In this document: positions 36,742 through 46,591 of the stretch, one piece after another
Layout: the number at the start of each line of letters is the position of its first letter
Numbering within the stretch: the stretch's first letter is position 1
Source of the DNA: Macromonas bipunctata
GTDB lineage: Bacteria > Pseudomonadota > Gammaproteobacteria > Burkholderiales > Burkholderiaceae_C
Direction of reading: 5' to 3'
Assembly: GCF_002837135.1 (NCBI RefSeq)
Contig: NZ_NWBQ01000005.1
Location: forward strand, 17,129-81,128
Length of the DNA stretch: 64,000 nucleotides
Program-made: the position numbers and the translations under genes
Notes under the pieces: model-generated
What the model saw: only the letters and a program-made list of their open reading frames with translations
What the model was told of the DNA's origin: nothing
Databases searched by the model: none

Positions 36742-37482
36742 TCAGACGGAGGAAACGGCCTGCGCGTGCAGTGGCCCAAAATGGGCTTGCAACACATCGG
36801 CCTGGAAAAATCGGGCGATGCTGGCGGCATCGGGCGGGCTCAGGTGCGGCACAATGCCCCAGCACGGTACCTGGTGGCGGCGTTGCAGTTCGTGCGTCAG
36901 GGTGCGCACATTGTCGGACAGATGCGGCATGGCCGGATCTATGGTGTTGCCCACCCAGCCCACCAGACGCAAACCGCGCGCGGCCACAGCTTCAGCGGTC
37001 AAGATGGCGTGGTTCAAGCACCCCAGGCGCAACCCGACCACCAGCACCACCGGCAAGGCAAGATCAGCCATCAGATCGGCGCTGTCCCAGTCCGGCCCCA
37101 GCGGAATGCACAGGCCGCCGGCTCCTTCCACCACCAGCACATCGGCCTGAGCGGCCAAGGCCTGCGCTCCTTGGAGCAAAGCGGCGCGGTCGATGGGACG
37201 CTGCTCCAGCGCAGCGGCAATGTGCGGAGCACAGGCGGTACGCAACTGGCACGGCCCCACCTGCGCCATCGACACCGGCACCGGGCTGTGGCGCTGCAAC
37301 AATGCCACGTCCTCGTTGATCCAGACCCCCTCGGCGTTGGGTTCCATGCCCGCCGCCACTGGCTTGTAGCCTGCGGCCCGTACACCGCGCTGGCACAGCC
37401 AGTGCAACAAGCCCGCGCTGATGTGGGTTTTGCCGACTTCGGTGTCGGTGCCGGTCACAAAAATACCGTTGATACCGCTCAT
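36742..37482 (-). CDS. bioD: Dethiobiotin synthase
   Basis: A 246-residue ATP-dependent carboxylase closing the ureido ring of dethiobiotin. The P-loop is [12 protein letters not shown] at residues 9-20. The [13 protein letters not shown] motif and GWVGNTIDP are typical. The start is fused to the bioF stop as ATGA (37479-37482), predicting coupled translation. Confidence 0.95.
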   Translation of the reverse strand: MSGINGIFVTGTDTEVGKTHISAGLLHWLCQRGVRAAGYKPVAAGMEPNAEGVWINEDVALLQRHSPVPVSMAQVGPCQLRTACAPHIAAALEQRPIDRAALLQGAQALAAQADVLVVEGAGGLCIPLGPDWDSADLMADLALPVVLVVGLRLGCLNHAILTAEAVAARGLRLVGWVGNTIDPAMPHLSDNVRTLTHELQRRHQVPCWGIVPHLSPPDAASIARFFQADVLQAHFGPLHAQAVSSV

Positions 37483-38687
37483 GCGGGCTCCAGATGTTGT
37501 GCCACATCGGCCAAAGCGTGCAGCAACTGCGCCACATCGGCCATGCTGTGCGCGGCGCTGAAGGTGATGCGCAAACGCGCTGTGCCCACCGGCACGGTGG
37601 GCGGACGGATGGCGGGCACCCACAGCCCTTGCGCCTCCAACGCAGCCGACAGGCGCAAAGCGGTCTCGTTGCCCCCCACCACCAGCGGCTGGATGGCGGT
37701 GTACGAATCCGGCAGTGACCAATCGGGCCGCTGGGCCAGCACAGGTTGCACCCCAGCCCGCCATTGGGCCAGCAGATTGCGCAGGTGGGCGCGCCGCACA
37801 TCGCCCTCCGGGCTTTCGATCAGGGCCAGACTGGCGCGCAGCGTGTGGGCCTGCACGGCGGGCATGGCGGTGGTATAGATGTAGCTGCGGGCGCGCTGCA
37901 CCAGCCACGCAATGATGGTGGGGTGAGCGGCCACAAAGGCCCCGGCCACCCCTGCGGCCTTGCCCAGCGTGCCCATCACAATCAGGCGCTCGCTGCACAA
38001 GCCGAAATGCTCCAGGGTGCCGTGGCCGTGCGCGCCCAGCACCCCGAGGCCGTGCGCGTCGTCCAGCACCAGCCAAGCGTCGTGGGCCTCGGCCAGCGCC
38101 AGCAAGGCGGGCACATCGGCCACATCCCCGTCCATGCTGAACACCGCATCGGTAACGATGAGCTTGATGGGCGTGTCACAGGCGCGCAATTGGCGCTCCA
38201 GCACATCCAGCGCGCCATGTGGGTAGCGCAACCGCTTGGCCGCCGGTGCCAACAAGCTGCCGTCGATCAAAGATGCGTGGTTGAGCTTGTCGGAAAAAAT
38301 CGTGGTCTGGCCATCGGCCAAAGCGGTCATCAGTGCCAAATTGGCGGCGTAACCGCTGCCCAGCACCAGTGCGCGCGCGCCCGGAATGTGCGGTGCGAAC
38401 CAGCGCGCCAGATCATCCTCCAACTCGGCATGGGCTTGGGTATGGCCACTGACCAGGTGCGAGGCCCCACTGCCCACCCCCCAGCGTTGCGCGCCCTCGC
38501 TCGAAGCCGCGACCAACGTGGGATGGTGGGCCAAACCCAAATAGTCGTTGCTGCAAAAGGCCAGCAACGCCTGGCCTGATGCCTGCGTGACCTGCGGCGC
38601 GCAGGGACTGGCTACCGTGCGGGGTCGGCGGCGCAACCCGGCAGCGTCCAGTTCAAGCAGTTGGCGGTGGAGATGGCGAATCAGCAT
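37479..38687 (-). CDS. bioF: 8-amino-7-oxononanoate synthase
   Basis: A 402-residue PLP enzyme condensing pimeloyl-ACP with alanine. Markers are FCSNDYLGLAHHP, GVGSGASHLVSGH, DDAHGLGVLGAHGHGTLEHF and the PLP lysine in VMGTLGKAAGVAGAF. The ATG at 38687 lies 35 bp inside the end of bioA, an unusually long overlap but on the same strand. Other starts further in would shorten the conserved N-terminus. Confidence 0.95.
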   Translation of the reverse strand: MLIRHLHRQLLELDAAGLRRRPRTVASPCAPQVTQASGQALLAFCSNDYLGLAHHPTLVAASSEGAQRWGVGSGASHLVSGHTQAHAELEDDLARWFAPHIPGARALVLGSGYAANLALMTALADGQTTIFSDKLNHASLIDGSLLAPAAKRLRYPHGALDVLERQLRACDTPIKLIVTDAVFSMDGDVADVPALLALAEAHDAWLVLDDAHGLGVLGAHGHGTLEHFGLCSERLIVMGTLGKAAGVAGAFVAAHPTIIAWLVQRARSYIYTTAMPAVQAHTLRASLALIESPEGDVRRAHLRNLLAQWRAGVQPVLAQRPDWSLPDSYTAIQPLVVGGNETALRLSAALEAQGLWVPAIRPPTVPVGTARLRITFSAAHSMADVAQLLHALADVAQHLEPA

Positions 38688-40032
38688 CGAGACAAGCCGT
38701 CGCCTCGTCCAGCACCGCCATCAGGCGCTGTGCCAGCCACTGCGACAGGGCTTCATTCAACAGGTAAGGGGGCATCAGGTACACGGTGCGGCCTATGGGG
38801 CGGATCAGCAACTCGTACCGCCGTGCAATCTGGTGGAAACGTTCGGCAAAACGCCCTTGGGCGTGTTCGGGCCGCACATCGAAGGCCCAAATCATGCCAC
38901 AACGCCGCCAGTGTTCGATGCGTGGGTCTTTGTGCAGGGGCTGCAATGCAGCGTCCAACGTCAAGGCTTGCTGGGCGTTGTGCGCCAGCACGTCGTCTTG
39001 CTCAAAACGATCCAAGACGGCCAGCGCCGCCCGGCATGCCAGCGCGTTGCCGGTGTAGGAGTGGGAATGCAGAAAACCGCGCGCCACATCGTCGGAGAGG
39101 AAAGCGCGGTACACCGCATCGCGCGTCAACACCAGCGACAACGGCAAATAACCGCCCGTGATGCCCTTGGACAGGCACACAAAATCGGGCCAGATGCCTG
39201 CCTGCTCGCAGGCAAAAAAGGTGCCGGTGCGACCACAACCGACCGCAATCTCATCGGCAATCAAATGCACCTGGTAACGGTCGCACAGCGCACGCACTTG
39301 CCGGACGTAAGACGCATCGTGCATGGCCATGCCCGCCGCGCACTGCACCAGCGGCTCAATGATGACGGCGGCGATCTGGCCTTGGCGCTGTTGCAACACA
39401 GCCTCCAGCTCGGCAGCAGCGCGTTGCGCTACGGCGGCAGCATCCTCGCCGGGCTGGGCTTGGCGTGCATCGGGGCTGGCAACCTGGTGCGACCGCATCA
39501 ACAGCGGGTCGTAAGCATCGCGGAACACGGCCACGTCGGTCACGGCCAATGCGCCCAGCGTCTCGCCGTGGTAGCCCTGACGCAGGCAGACAAACCCGCG
39601 CTTGTCGCCCTGCCCCACGTTGCGCCAGTAATGGAAACTCATCTTCAGCGCAATTTCCACCGCCGAAGCGCCATCACTGGCGTAAAAAGCGTGCCCCAGC
39701 ACGCCACCTGTACGTGCCGACAGGCGTTCGGCCAATTCCACCGCCGGGGCGTGGGTACACCCGGCCAGCATCACGTGCGGCAGCGTGTCCAACTGCGCCT
39801 TGAGCGCGGTGTTGATGCGCTCATCGGCGTGGCCAAACAGGTTGACCCACCAGCTGCTGTTGGCATCGAAGTAGCGTTGTCCGTCTTGGTCGAACAGCCA
39901 CGGGCCACTGGCGCGGGCAATCGGCAAGGGCGGCACCACCTCGGCACGCTGCATCTGGGTACACGGGTGCCACACGCTGGCCAGCGTGCGGCGTTGCCAT
40001 TCGGCGTTGGAACTGACGGGGCTGGAACTCAT
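38653..40032 (-). CDS. bioA: Adenosylmethionine-8-amino-7-oxononanoate aminotransferase
   Basis: A 459-residue class III aminotransferase using S-adenosylmethionine as amino donor. WHPCTQM near the N-terminus, [41 protein letters not shown] and the PLP lysine in [13 protein letters not shown] identify it. The ATG overlaps the stop of the VOC gene as ATGA (40029-40032), tying the biotin genes to the propionyl-CoA genes upstream. Confidence 0.95.
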   Translation of the reverse strand: MSSSPVSSNAEWQRRTLASVWHPCTQMQRAEVVPPLPIARASGPWLFDQDGQRYFDANSSWWVNLFGHADERINTALKAQLDTLPHVMLAGCTHAPAVELAERLSARTGGVLGHAFYASDGASAVEIALKMSFHYWRNVGQGDKRGFVCLRQGYHGETLGALAVTDVAVFRDAYDPLLMRSHQVASPDARQAQPGEDAAAVAQRAAAELEAVLQQRQGQIAAVIIEPLVQCAAGMAMHDASYVRQVRALCDRYQVHLIADEIAVGCGRTGTFFACEQAGIWPDFVCLSKGITGGYLPLSLVLTRDAVYRAFLSDDVARGFLHSHSYTGNALACRAALAVLDRFEQDDVLAHNAQQALTLDAALQPLHKDPRIEHWRRCGMIWAFDVRPEHAQGRFAERFHQIARRYELLIRPIGRTVYLMPPYLLNEALSQWLAQRLMAVLDEATACLDADSPSPPPTA

Positions 40033-40505
40033 CCCGCCAATGTAGCAAATGCCTGCACCACCTCGGGCGGTGCCTGCACCAACTCAATCAACACGCCCTC
40101 ACCGGCGATCGGAAACTCGTCGCTGGCCTTGGGGTGCAAAAAGCAGATGTCAAAACCCGCTGCGCCCTTACGGATACCGCCCGGCGCAAAGCGCACCCCT
40201 TGGGCGGTGAGCCACTCCACGGCCTGCGGCAGGTCGTCGATCCACAGCCCCACGTGGTTGAGCGGCGTGGCGTGGACAGCGGGTTTTTTGTCCGGATCCA
40301 GCGGCTGCATCAAGTCCACCTCGACCTTGAACGGGCCCGTGCCCATCGCGCAGATGTCCTCGTCCACGTTCTCGCGTTCGCTCTTGAACGTGCCGGTGAC
40401 TTCCAGCCCCAACATGTCCACCCACAGCTTTTGCAAGCGGGTCTTGTCGGGGCCACCGATGGCAATTTGCTGGATGCTCAGCACCTTGAACGGACGCTGG
40501 CTCAT
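40029..40505 (-). CDS. VOC family protein, methylmalonyl-CoA epimerase-like
   Basis: 158 residues with two glyoxalase/VOC half-repeats. Position after pccA suggests the epimerase that turns (S)- to (R)-methylmalonyl-CoA between carboxylase and mutase. Metal positions: a His in LNHVGLWI and a Glu in GVLIELVQA are present, and Gln in DLMQPL can be the third ligand. The first His of canonical epimerases (usually DHIxIA) is replaced by Gln in IQQIAIGG. So the metal site is altered, or the protein is a divergent VOC member. The start overlaps the pccA stop as ATGA. Confidence 0.75.
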   Translation of the reverse strand: MSQRPFKVLSIQQIAIGGPDKTRLQKLWVDMLGLEVTGTFKSERENVDEDICAMGTGPFKVEVDLMQPLDPDKKPAVHATPLNHVGLWIDDLPQAVEWLTAQGVRFAPGGIRKGAAGFDICFLHPKASDEFPIAGEGVLIELVQAPPEVVQAFATLAG

Positions 40506-42550
40506 TTCTCAAACTCCACAATCGGTTGATCCACCACCAGCGATTCGCCCTTGTGGGCCAACACCTTGGCCACCACGCCATCGGCGGCGGCAAACAGCAC
40601 GTTTTCCATCTTCATGGCTTCGATGACGGCCACGCGTTCGCCCGCCTGCACCTTCTGGCCGACCTGCACCGCCACATCCACCAGCAAGCCCGGCATCGGC
40701 GACAGCACAAAGCGGCTCATGTCCGGCGGGGCCTTGAACGGCATCATGGCTTGCAGCTCGGCCGCGCGCGGCGACATGACCATGCACTCCAGCTTGGTGC
40801 CGTTGTGCTGCACCACCAGCGCCAGCGGGTTGCGGGCTGTACCGCGCTCAATTTGCGCGGTAAACGGGTTGCCGTTCACCGTGCCGGTGATGACAATATC
40901 GTTCAGGCGCGAGGCGGAACAGATGTGGTAACGCTTGCCATTGACGTAAGCAGTGGCCGAGGTGGCGGTATCGCCATCGTCCACCTGCACGCCGGTGTGG
41001 CGGTGTTGTCCATCGCGCGACAGGCTGACCACGGTGTAGGCCTTCTCGACCTGGACGCCGTAACCCGGCAATTGGCCCGACATGCCCGAAGCGCGCTGAC
41101 GCGACTTGCGGCGCACGAACGCGGCCAGTGCCACCAGCAAATTTTCGTCGTCGTGCGGCACATCCTCGGCGTGGAAGCCACCGGCGTAATGGTGCGCAAT
41201 GAAGCCGGTGTTGAAGTTGCCCGACACAAAATCCGGGTGCGCCAACAGCGCCGCTTGGAACGGGATGTTGCTGTTGATGCCACGGATAACAAAACCGTTG
41301 AGCGCCTCGCGCATCTTGGCAATCGCATCGTTGCGGTCTTTGCCATGTACGATGAGCTTGGCGATCATCGAATCGTAGTACATCGGGATCTCGCCACCCT
41401 CGAACACGCCGGTATCGACGCGCACACCGTACTTCTGCGACGGATCGGCCTGCCACATGGTTTCAGCCGGTGGCGTGAAACGCACCAAGCGGCCTGTGGA
41501 TGGCAAAAAGTTGCGGAACGGGTCTTCGGCGTTGATACGGCACTCCATCGCCCAGCCGTCGCGCTTGATGTCTTCTTGACGCAGGTTGAGCTTCTCGCCG
41601 GCGGCCACGCGGATCATCTGCTCCACCAAGTCCAGCCCGGTGATGCACTCGGTGACGGGGTGTTCCACCTGCAAGCGGGTGTTCATTTCCAGAAAGTAGA
41701 AGTCCTGGTTCTTGCCCACCACAAATTCCACCGTGCCGGCGGACTGGTATTTCACAGCCTTGGCCAATGCCACAGCCTGCTCACCCATCGCCTTGCGGGT
41801 TTCTTCGCTGATGAAGGGCGACGGTGCTTCCTCGATCACCTTCTGGTGGCGGCGCTGGATGGAGCACTCGCGCTCATTGAGGTACACCACGTTGCCGTGG
41901 CTGTCGCCCAGAATCTGGATTTCGATGTGGCGTGGCTGCTCCACAAACTTTTCAATAAAGATGCGGTCGTCGCCAAAGCTGTTGCGCGCTTCGTTCTGAC
42001 AAGCGGTAAAGCCTTCCAAGGCTTCCTTGTCGTTGAAGGCCACGCGCAAGCCCTTGCCGCCACCACCCGCCGAGGCTTTGATCATCACCGGATAGCCGAT
42101 ACCCTTGGCGATCTCGACCGCCGCTTCGGCGTTGGCAATCGGGTCGTTGTAACCCGGAATGGTGTTGACCTGGGCCTCGTTGGCCAGCTTCTTGGAAGCG
42201 ATCTTGTCGCCCATGGCGGCAATGCTGTGGGCCTTGGGGCCAATGAAGGCAATGCCTTCGTCTTCACAACGTTGGGCAAAGGCTTCGTTTTCGCTCAGAA
42301 AGCCGTAACCCGGATGGATGGCCTGGGCCCCCGTGACCTTGGCGGCGGCAATGATCTTGTCGGCCACCAGATAGGACTCGCGCGACGGGGCCGGGCCCAG
42401 CAACACGGCCTCATCGGCCAGGCGCACATGGCGCGCTTCTTTGTCGGCCTCGGAATACACCGCCACAGTGGCGATGCCCATTTTCTTGGCGGTGGCGATG
42501 ACGCGGCAGGCAATCTCGCCCCGGTTGGCAATGAGGATCTTCTTAAACAT
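40502..42550 (-). CDS. pccA: Propionyl/acetyl-CoA carboxylase alpha subunit (biotin carboxylase + BCCP)
   Basis: 682 residues in three parts. The biotin carboxylase domain has [15 protein letters not shown], the ATP-grasp loop [27 protein letters not shown] and the catalytic RxD region. A linker domain follows. The C-terminal biotinyl domain has EAMKMEN, with the biotinylated Lys647 exactly 35 residues from the end. With pccB it makes methylmalonyl-CoA from propionyl-CoA. The ATG at 42550 has GGAG seven bases upstream, and a GTG directly before it is in frame. It needs the biotin made by the downstream genes of the same run. Confidence 0.94.
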   Translation of the reverse strand: MFKKILIANRGEIACRVIATAKKMGIATVAVYSEADKEARHVRLADEAVLLGPAPSRESYLVADKIIAAAKVTGAQAIHPGYGFLSENEAFAQRCEDEGIAFIGPKAHSIAAMGDKIASKKLANEAQVNTIPGYNDPIANAEAAVEIAKGIGYPVMIKASAGGGGKGLRVAFNDKEALEGFTACQNEARNSFGDDRIFIEKFVEQPRHIEIQILGDSHGNVVYLNERECSIQRRHQKVIEEAPSPFISEETRKAMGEQAVALAKAVKYQSAGTVEFVVGKNQDFYFLEMNTRLQVEHPVTECITGLDLVEQMIRVAAGEKLNLRQEDIKRDGWAMECRINAEDPFRNFLPSTGRLVRFTPPAETMWQADPSQKYGVRVDTGVFEGGEIPMYYDSMIAKLIVHGKDRNDAIAKMREALNGFVIRGINSNIPFQAALLAHPDFVSGNFNTGFIAHHYAGGFHAEDVPHDDENLLVALAAFVRRKSRQRASGMSGQLPGYGVQVEKAYTVVSLSRDGQHRHTGVQVDDGDTATSATAYVNGKRYHICSASRLNDIVITGTVNGNPFTAQIERGTARNPLALVVQHNGTKLECMVMSPRAAELQAMMPFKAPPDMSRFVLSPMPGLLVDVAVQVGQKVQAGERVAVIEAMKMENVLFAAADGVVAKVLAHKGESLVVDQPIVEFEK

Positions 42551-42600
42551 CACATGTCTCCATCGGGTTGGGTTGGGTCTTTGGGGTCAGGTGCGGGCCT

Positions 42601-43998
42601 TCAGCCCCGCCTGCCTTTTCTGGGAATCACTTGTTCCAGCAGGCGCACTTGCTCGCGCTCCAGGCGCGCCTGCAGCCAGCGTTGCAGGCTGGCGCGCTGC
42701 GTGGCACTCAGCGCGCGGGTGGTCTCGACCAGCACCACTGCATCGTCGCTGGTGGCGGTGGTGTCGTCGGTGGCGCGGGCACCAAAGGCAAGCGTCACCG
42801 ACGCCACCTGAGGCTGCTGGGCCTGCATCTCGCGGCGCAGCGCCAGCACGTCCACCTGGGGTGGCTGTGCCGCAGCCTGGGCCTGGGCCAGAGCCTGTTC
42901 GGCGGCGGCATCGCGCACCTGCTGCACGGCGGCCTCCAGGTGCTGGATCTTCTTGTCGCTCACCTGCAGCTGCTGCAGGATGGTCTGGTTCACGTCTTCG
43001 TGGAACTGGCGGCGCAACTGGCCCAGGTCCACCGGCGCATCACCCGCACGCCGCAGCTCGATGCGGGTGTTGCCCAGCCCCTCGCGCGACAGCAAGGCCT
43101 GCAGCACCGGACGCAACCGGGCCTCGTCAAAGCCGCCTACCAGCGTCAGGCGCAGCGTGCGCTGCTTGGCGTCCACGCGGTACGACACCACATTGAACGT
43201 AGGATCGCTCTCGATCTGCTGGGCCACGCGCGACACGCCACGGGTAAAGAACTCCTGCTGCACAAAGCGGTAGCCCAGCCAGACGCTGGGCGCCATGACG
43301 CAGGTGATGCCGATCACGATGACGATGCGGTGCAGGCGCCGCGTGGCCAGGTTGACACTGCCCCGGCGGCGCAGGTGCAACGCCTTGGAGATGGCCAGCG
43401 TGGCAGCGGCAATGAAGACGCTGTTGATGAGGAACAGGTAGGCCGCACCGCCAAACATCTCCCAACGGCCATGCGCCAGCCCAAAGCCCGCCGTGCACAG
43501 CGGCGGCATGAGCGCGGTGGCAATCGCCACGCCCGGCACCACGTTGTTCACCGCCTTGCGGGTGGCGGCAATCATGCCAGCGGCTCCGCCAAAGGCGGCA
43601 ATCAGCACGTCCCACAGGGTCGGGCTGGTGCGCGCCAGCAGCTCGGAACCGGGCTGGTCCAGCGGACTGAGGGCAAAGTACAGCGTCGATGTGACCAGGC
43701 TGATCAGCGTGAAGATGCCCAGGGCGCGCGCGCCTTGGCGAATCAGCTGCAAGTCCTGCACCGCAGCGCCGTAGCCTATGGCCAGGATCGGGCCCATGAG
43801 TGGCGAGATCAGCATCGCGCCGACAATCACCGCCGTCGAGTTGACGTTGAGCCCGACCGAGGCGATCAGGATGGCAAAGAACAGCACCCACAGGTTGGCC
43901 CCCACCGGGCGGGCGCCCGCGCGGATGTCGGCATCAATCGCGTCAGGATCGTCCTGATCCTGACGCAGATTGAAGAGGCGCCAGACGGTGGAGTTCAT
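42601..43998 (-). CDS. DUF389 (TIGR00341-type) membrane protein
   Basis: 465 residues with about six membrane helices between residues 33 and 255. It includes ASVGLNVNSTAVIVGAMLISPLMGPI, the DUF389 hallmark, and ATALMPPLCTAGFGLAHG. A soluble C-terminal half (about residues 260-465) is Gln/Ala-rich with coiled-coil tendency (EAAVQQVRDAAAEQALAQ). The function of DUF389 is unknown. It sits between pccB and pccA, 26 and 50 bp from them, on the same strand, which is an odd guest in a carboxylase operon. Confidence 0.85.
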   Translation of the reverse strand: MNSTVWRLFNLRQDQDDPDAIDADIRAGARPVGANLWVLFFAILIASVGLNVNSTAVIVGAMLISPLMGPILAIGYGAAVQDLQLIRQGARALGIFTLISLVTSTLYFALSPLDQPGSELLARTSPTLWDVLIAAFGGAAGMIAATRKAVNNVVPGVAIATALMPPLCTAGFGLAHGRWEMFGGAAYLFLINSVFIAAATLAISKALHLRRRGSVNLATRRLHRIVIVIGITCVMAPSVWLGYRFVQQEFFTRGVSRVAQQIESDPTFNVVSYRVDAKQRTLRLTLVGGFDEARLRPVLQALLSREGLGNTRIELRRAGDAPVDLGQLRRQFHEDVNQTILQQLQVSDKKIQHLEAAVQQVRDAAAEQALAQAQAAAQPPQVDVLALRREMQAQQPQVASVTLAFGARATDDTTATSDDAVVLVETTRALSATQRASLQRWLQARLEREQVRLLEQVIPRKGRRG

Positions 43999-44024
43999 GG
44001 GCGGCGGTGGCGGGTGTCAGCGCA

Positions 44025-45558
44025 TCAGAGCGGAATGTTGCCGTGCTTGCGCCACGGGTTGTCCAGCTGTTTATCTTTGAGCATGACCAAGCTGCGGCAA
44101 ATGCGCTTACGAGTTTCGTGCGGCAGGATCACGTCGTCAATGAAGCCACGCGCGCCCGCCACAAACGGGTTGGCAAAGCGGGACTTGTACTCGGCCTCGC
44201 GCTCGGCCAGCTTGGCCGGGTCTTTCTTTTCTTCGCGGAAGATGATTTCCACCGCACCCTTGGCCCCCATCACCGCAATTTCAGCGTTGGGCCAAGCCAA
44301 GTTCACGTCGCCGCGCAAATGCTTGGAGCTCATCACGTCGTAAGCGCCGCCGTAGGCCTTGCGGGTGATGACGGTGATTTTAGGCACCGTGCATTCGGCG
44401 TAGGCGTACAGCAACTTGGCACCGTGCTTGATGATGCCGCCGTATTCTTGGCTGGTACCGGGCATGAAACCCGGCACGTCCACAAACGTGACCACCGGAA
44501 TGTTGAACGCATCGCAAAAGCGCACAAAACGCGCGGCCTTGATGGACGATTTGATGTCCAAACAGCCCGCCAGCACCAGCGGCTGGTTGGCCACAATGCC
44601 CACGGTTTGCCCGCCCATGCGCGCAAAACCGATGAGGATGTTGCCCGCGTAATCGGGTTGCAGCTCAAAAAAGTCACCGTCGTCCACAGTCTTGACGATC
44701 AGCTCTTTCATGTCGTAGGGCTTGTTCGGGTTGTCGGGCACCAAAGTGTCCAGACTCAGCTCGGCACGCTCAATCGGGTCGGTGCCGGGGCGCACCGGGG
44801 CTTTTTCTTTGTTGTTGAGCGGCAGGTAGTTGTAGAGGCGGCGCAGCATCAGCAACGCTTCCACATCGTTTTCAAACGCCAAATCGGCCACACCGCTGCG
44901 AGTGCTGTGGGTAATGGCACCGCCCAACTCTTCGGCGGTCACTTCCTCGTGCGTCACGGTCTTGACCACTTCGGGGCCGGTCACGAACATGTAGCTCGAA
45001 TCCTTGACCATGAAAATAAAGTCGGTCATGGCCGGGGAATACACGGCCCCCCCCCGCGCACGGGCCCATGATCATGGAAATTTGCGGCACCACACCGCTG
45101 GCCATCACGTTGCGTTGGAACACGTCGGCGTAACCGCCCAGCGATGCCACACCTTCCTGAATCCGCGCTCCGCCCGAATCGTTGAGGCCGATCACCGGTG
45201 CGCCCACCTTCATGGCCTGGTCCATCACCTTGCAGATTTTTTCGGCGTGGGCTTCCGACAGCGCACCACCAAACACGGTGAAATCTTGGCTGAAGGCAAA
45301 GGCCAAGCGGCCATTGATCATGCCATAGCCCGTGACCACACCGTCGCCCGGGATCTTGTTGTCGGCCATGCCAAAGTCGTTGCAGCGGTGCTCAACGAAC
45401 ATGTCCCATTCTTCAAAGGTGCCTTCGTCAAACAGCAGCTCCAGGCGTTCACGCGCCGTCAGCTTGCCTTTGGCGTGTTGGGCTGCGATGCGTTTCTGGC
45501 CGCCACCCAAGCGCGCAGCTTCGCGCTTTTGTTCCAGTTGTTGCAGGATTTCGTGCAT
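44025..45558 (-). pseudogene. pccB: Propionyl-CoA carboxylase beta subunit, frameshifted at a G9 tract
   Basis: Two frames join to a normal 510-residue carboxyltransferase subunit. The first (45558 downwards) has [48 protein letters not shown] and MGPCAGG. The second begins with [23 protein letters not shown] and ends WRKHGNIPL, including [26 protein letters not shown]. They meet at a run of nine G on the coding strand (45047-45055). Eight G would give the expected [13 protein letters not shown]. As written, the first frame ends at 44872 in about 60 unrelated residues. The rest of the pathway is intact, so a base-calling error is the simplest view. Confidence 0.88.
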
Positions 45559-45586
45559 GGTCTTGTCTCCGGGAAAAATCGGTCAC

Positions 45587-46591
45587 TCAGTTAAAAAGCT
45601 CCAGCAGCTGGCGTGCGGCGGTGGAAGCGGGCACCTGCCCGGCCAGCACTTGCTGGGTCGTGGTATCCAGTGCCGCGCGCACCGCCGGGTGGGCACGGAA
45701 GCGTTGTTTCAGCCCCGCTTCAATGCGCTCCCACATCCAGGCACGTGCCTGCTGCTGGCGTTTGGCCTCAAAACGGCCATGAACGGTCTGGGCGTGGCGG
45801 AAGGTACACACATGTTGCCAGAAAGCGTCCACGCCCTGCCCGTGCAATGCGCTGATTTGCATCACCTGCGGCTGCCACAACGGCACATCGTGCGGGGTGT
45901 GGTCGTGCTGGCCGTGCATGCCCAGCAGGCGCAAGCTGGAGGTGATTTGCGCCTGCGCACGCATGGCGGCATCGGGGTCGATGTCCGCCTTGTTGATGAC
46001 GACCAGATCGGCCAGCTCCATCACGCCTTTTTTGATGGCTTGCAAGTCATCGCCCGCATTGGGCAATTGCAGCAGGCAAAACATGTCGGTCATGTTGGCC
46101 ACGGCGGTTTCGCTCTGGCCCACGCCCACGGTTTCGACAATCACCACATCGTAGCCCGCCGCTTCGCACACCAACATGGCCTCGCGGGTTTTTTCGGCCA
46201 CACCACCCAAAGTGCCACTGCTGGGGCTGGGGCGGATGTAGGCCTGCTCGTGGACAGACAAGTGCTCCATGCGCGTCTTGTCACCCAGAATAGAGCCCCC
46301 CGACACGCTGGACGACGGATCCACCGCCAGCACCGCCACGCGGTGCCCTTGGGCAATCAGGTACAGCCCCAGCGCCTCAATGAAGGTGGACTTGCCCACC
46401 CCTGGCACACCGCTGATGCCCAAACGCAAAGCGCGGCCCGTGTGCGGCAACAACGCGGTCAGCAACTCATCGGCTTGCAAACGGTGGTCGCTGCGGGTGG
46501 ACTCCAGCAACGTGATGGCTTTGGCCATCGCGCGGCGCTGCACCGGCGCGCTGCCCCGCACCAGGCCTTCAAGCAACGCAGCGGGTGTCAC
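45587..46591 (-). CDS. meaB: Methylmalonyl-CoA mutase-associated GTPase MeaB
   Basis: A 334-residue G3E-family GTPase that guards methylmalonyl-CoA mutase and gates loading of adenosylcobalamin. The P-loop is [15 protein letters not shown]. Switch-like segments [36 protein letters not shown] and the NKAD specificity motif ([11 protein letters not shown]) are clear. The start is a GTG that overlaps the mutase stop as GTGA (46588-46591). A frame further upstream lies within the mutase and is not supported. Confidence 0.94.
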   Translation of the reverse strand: MTPAALLEGLVRGSAPVQRRAMAKAITLLESTRSDHRLQADELLTALLPHTGRALRLGISGVPGVGKSTFIEALGLYLIAQGHRVAVLAVDPSSSVSGGSILGDKTRMEHLSVHEQAYIRPSPSSGTLGGVAEKTREAMLVCEAAGYDVVIVETVGVGQSETAVANMTDMFCLLQLPNAGDDLQAIKKGVMELADLVVINKADIDPDAAMRAQAQITSSLRLLGMHGQHDHTPHDVPLWQPQVMQISALHGQGVDAFWQHVCTFRHAQTVHGRFEAKRQQQARAWMWERIEAGLKQRFRAHPAVRAALDTTTQQVLAGQVPASTAARQLLELFN

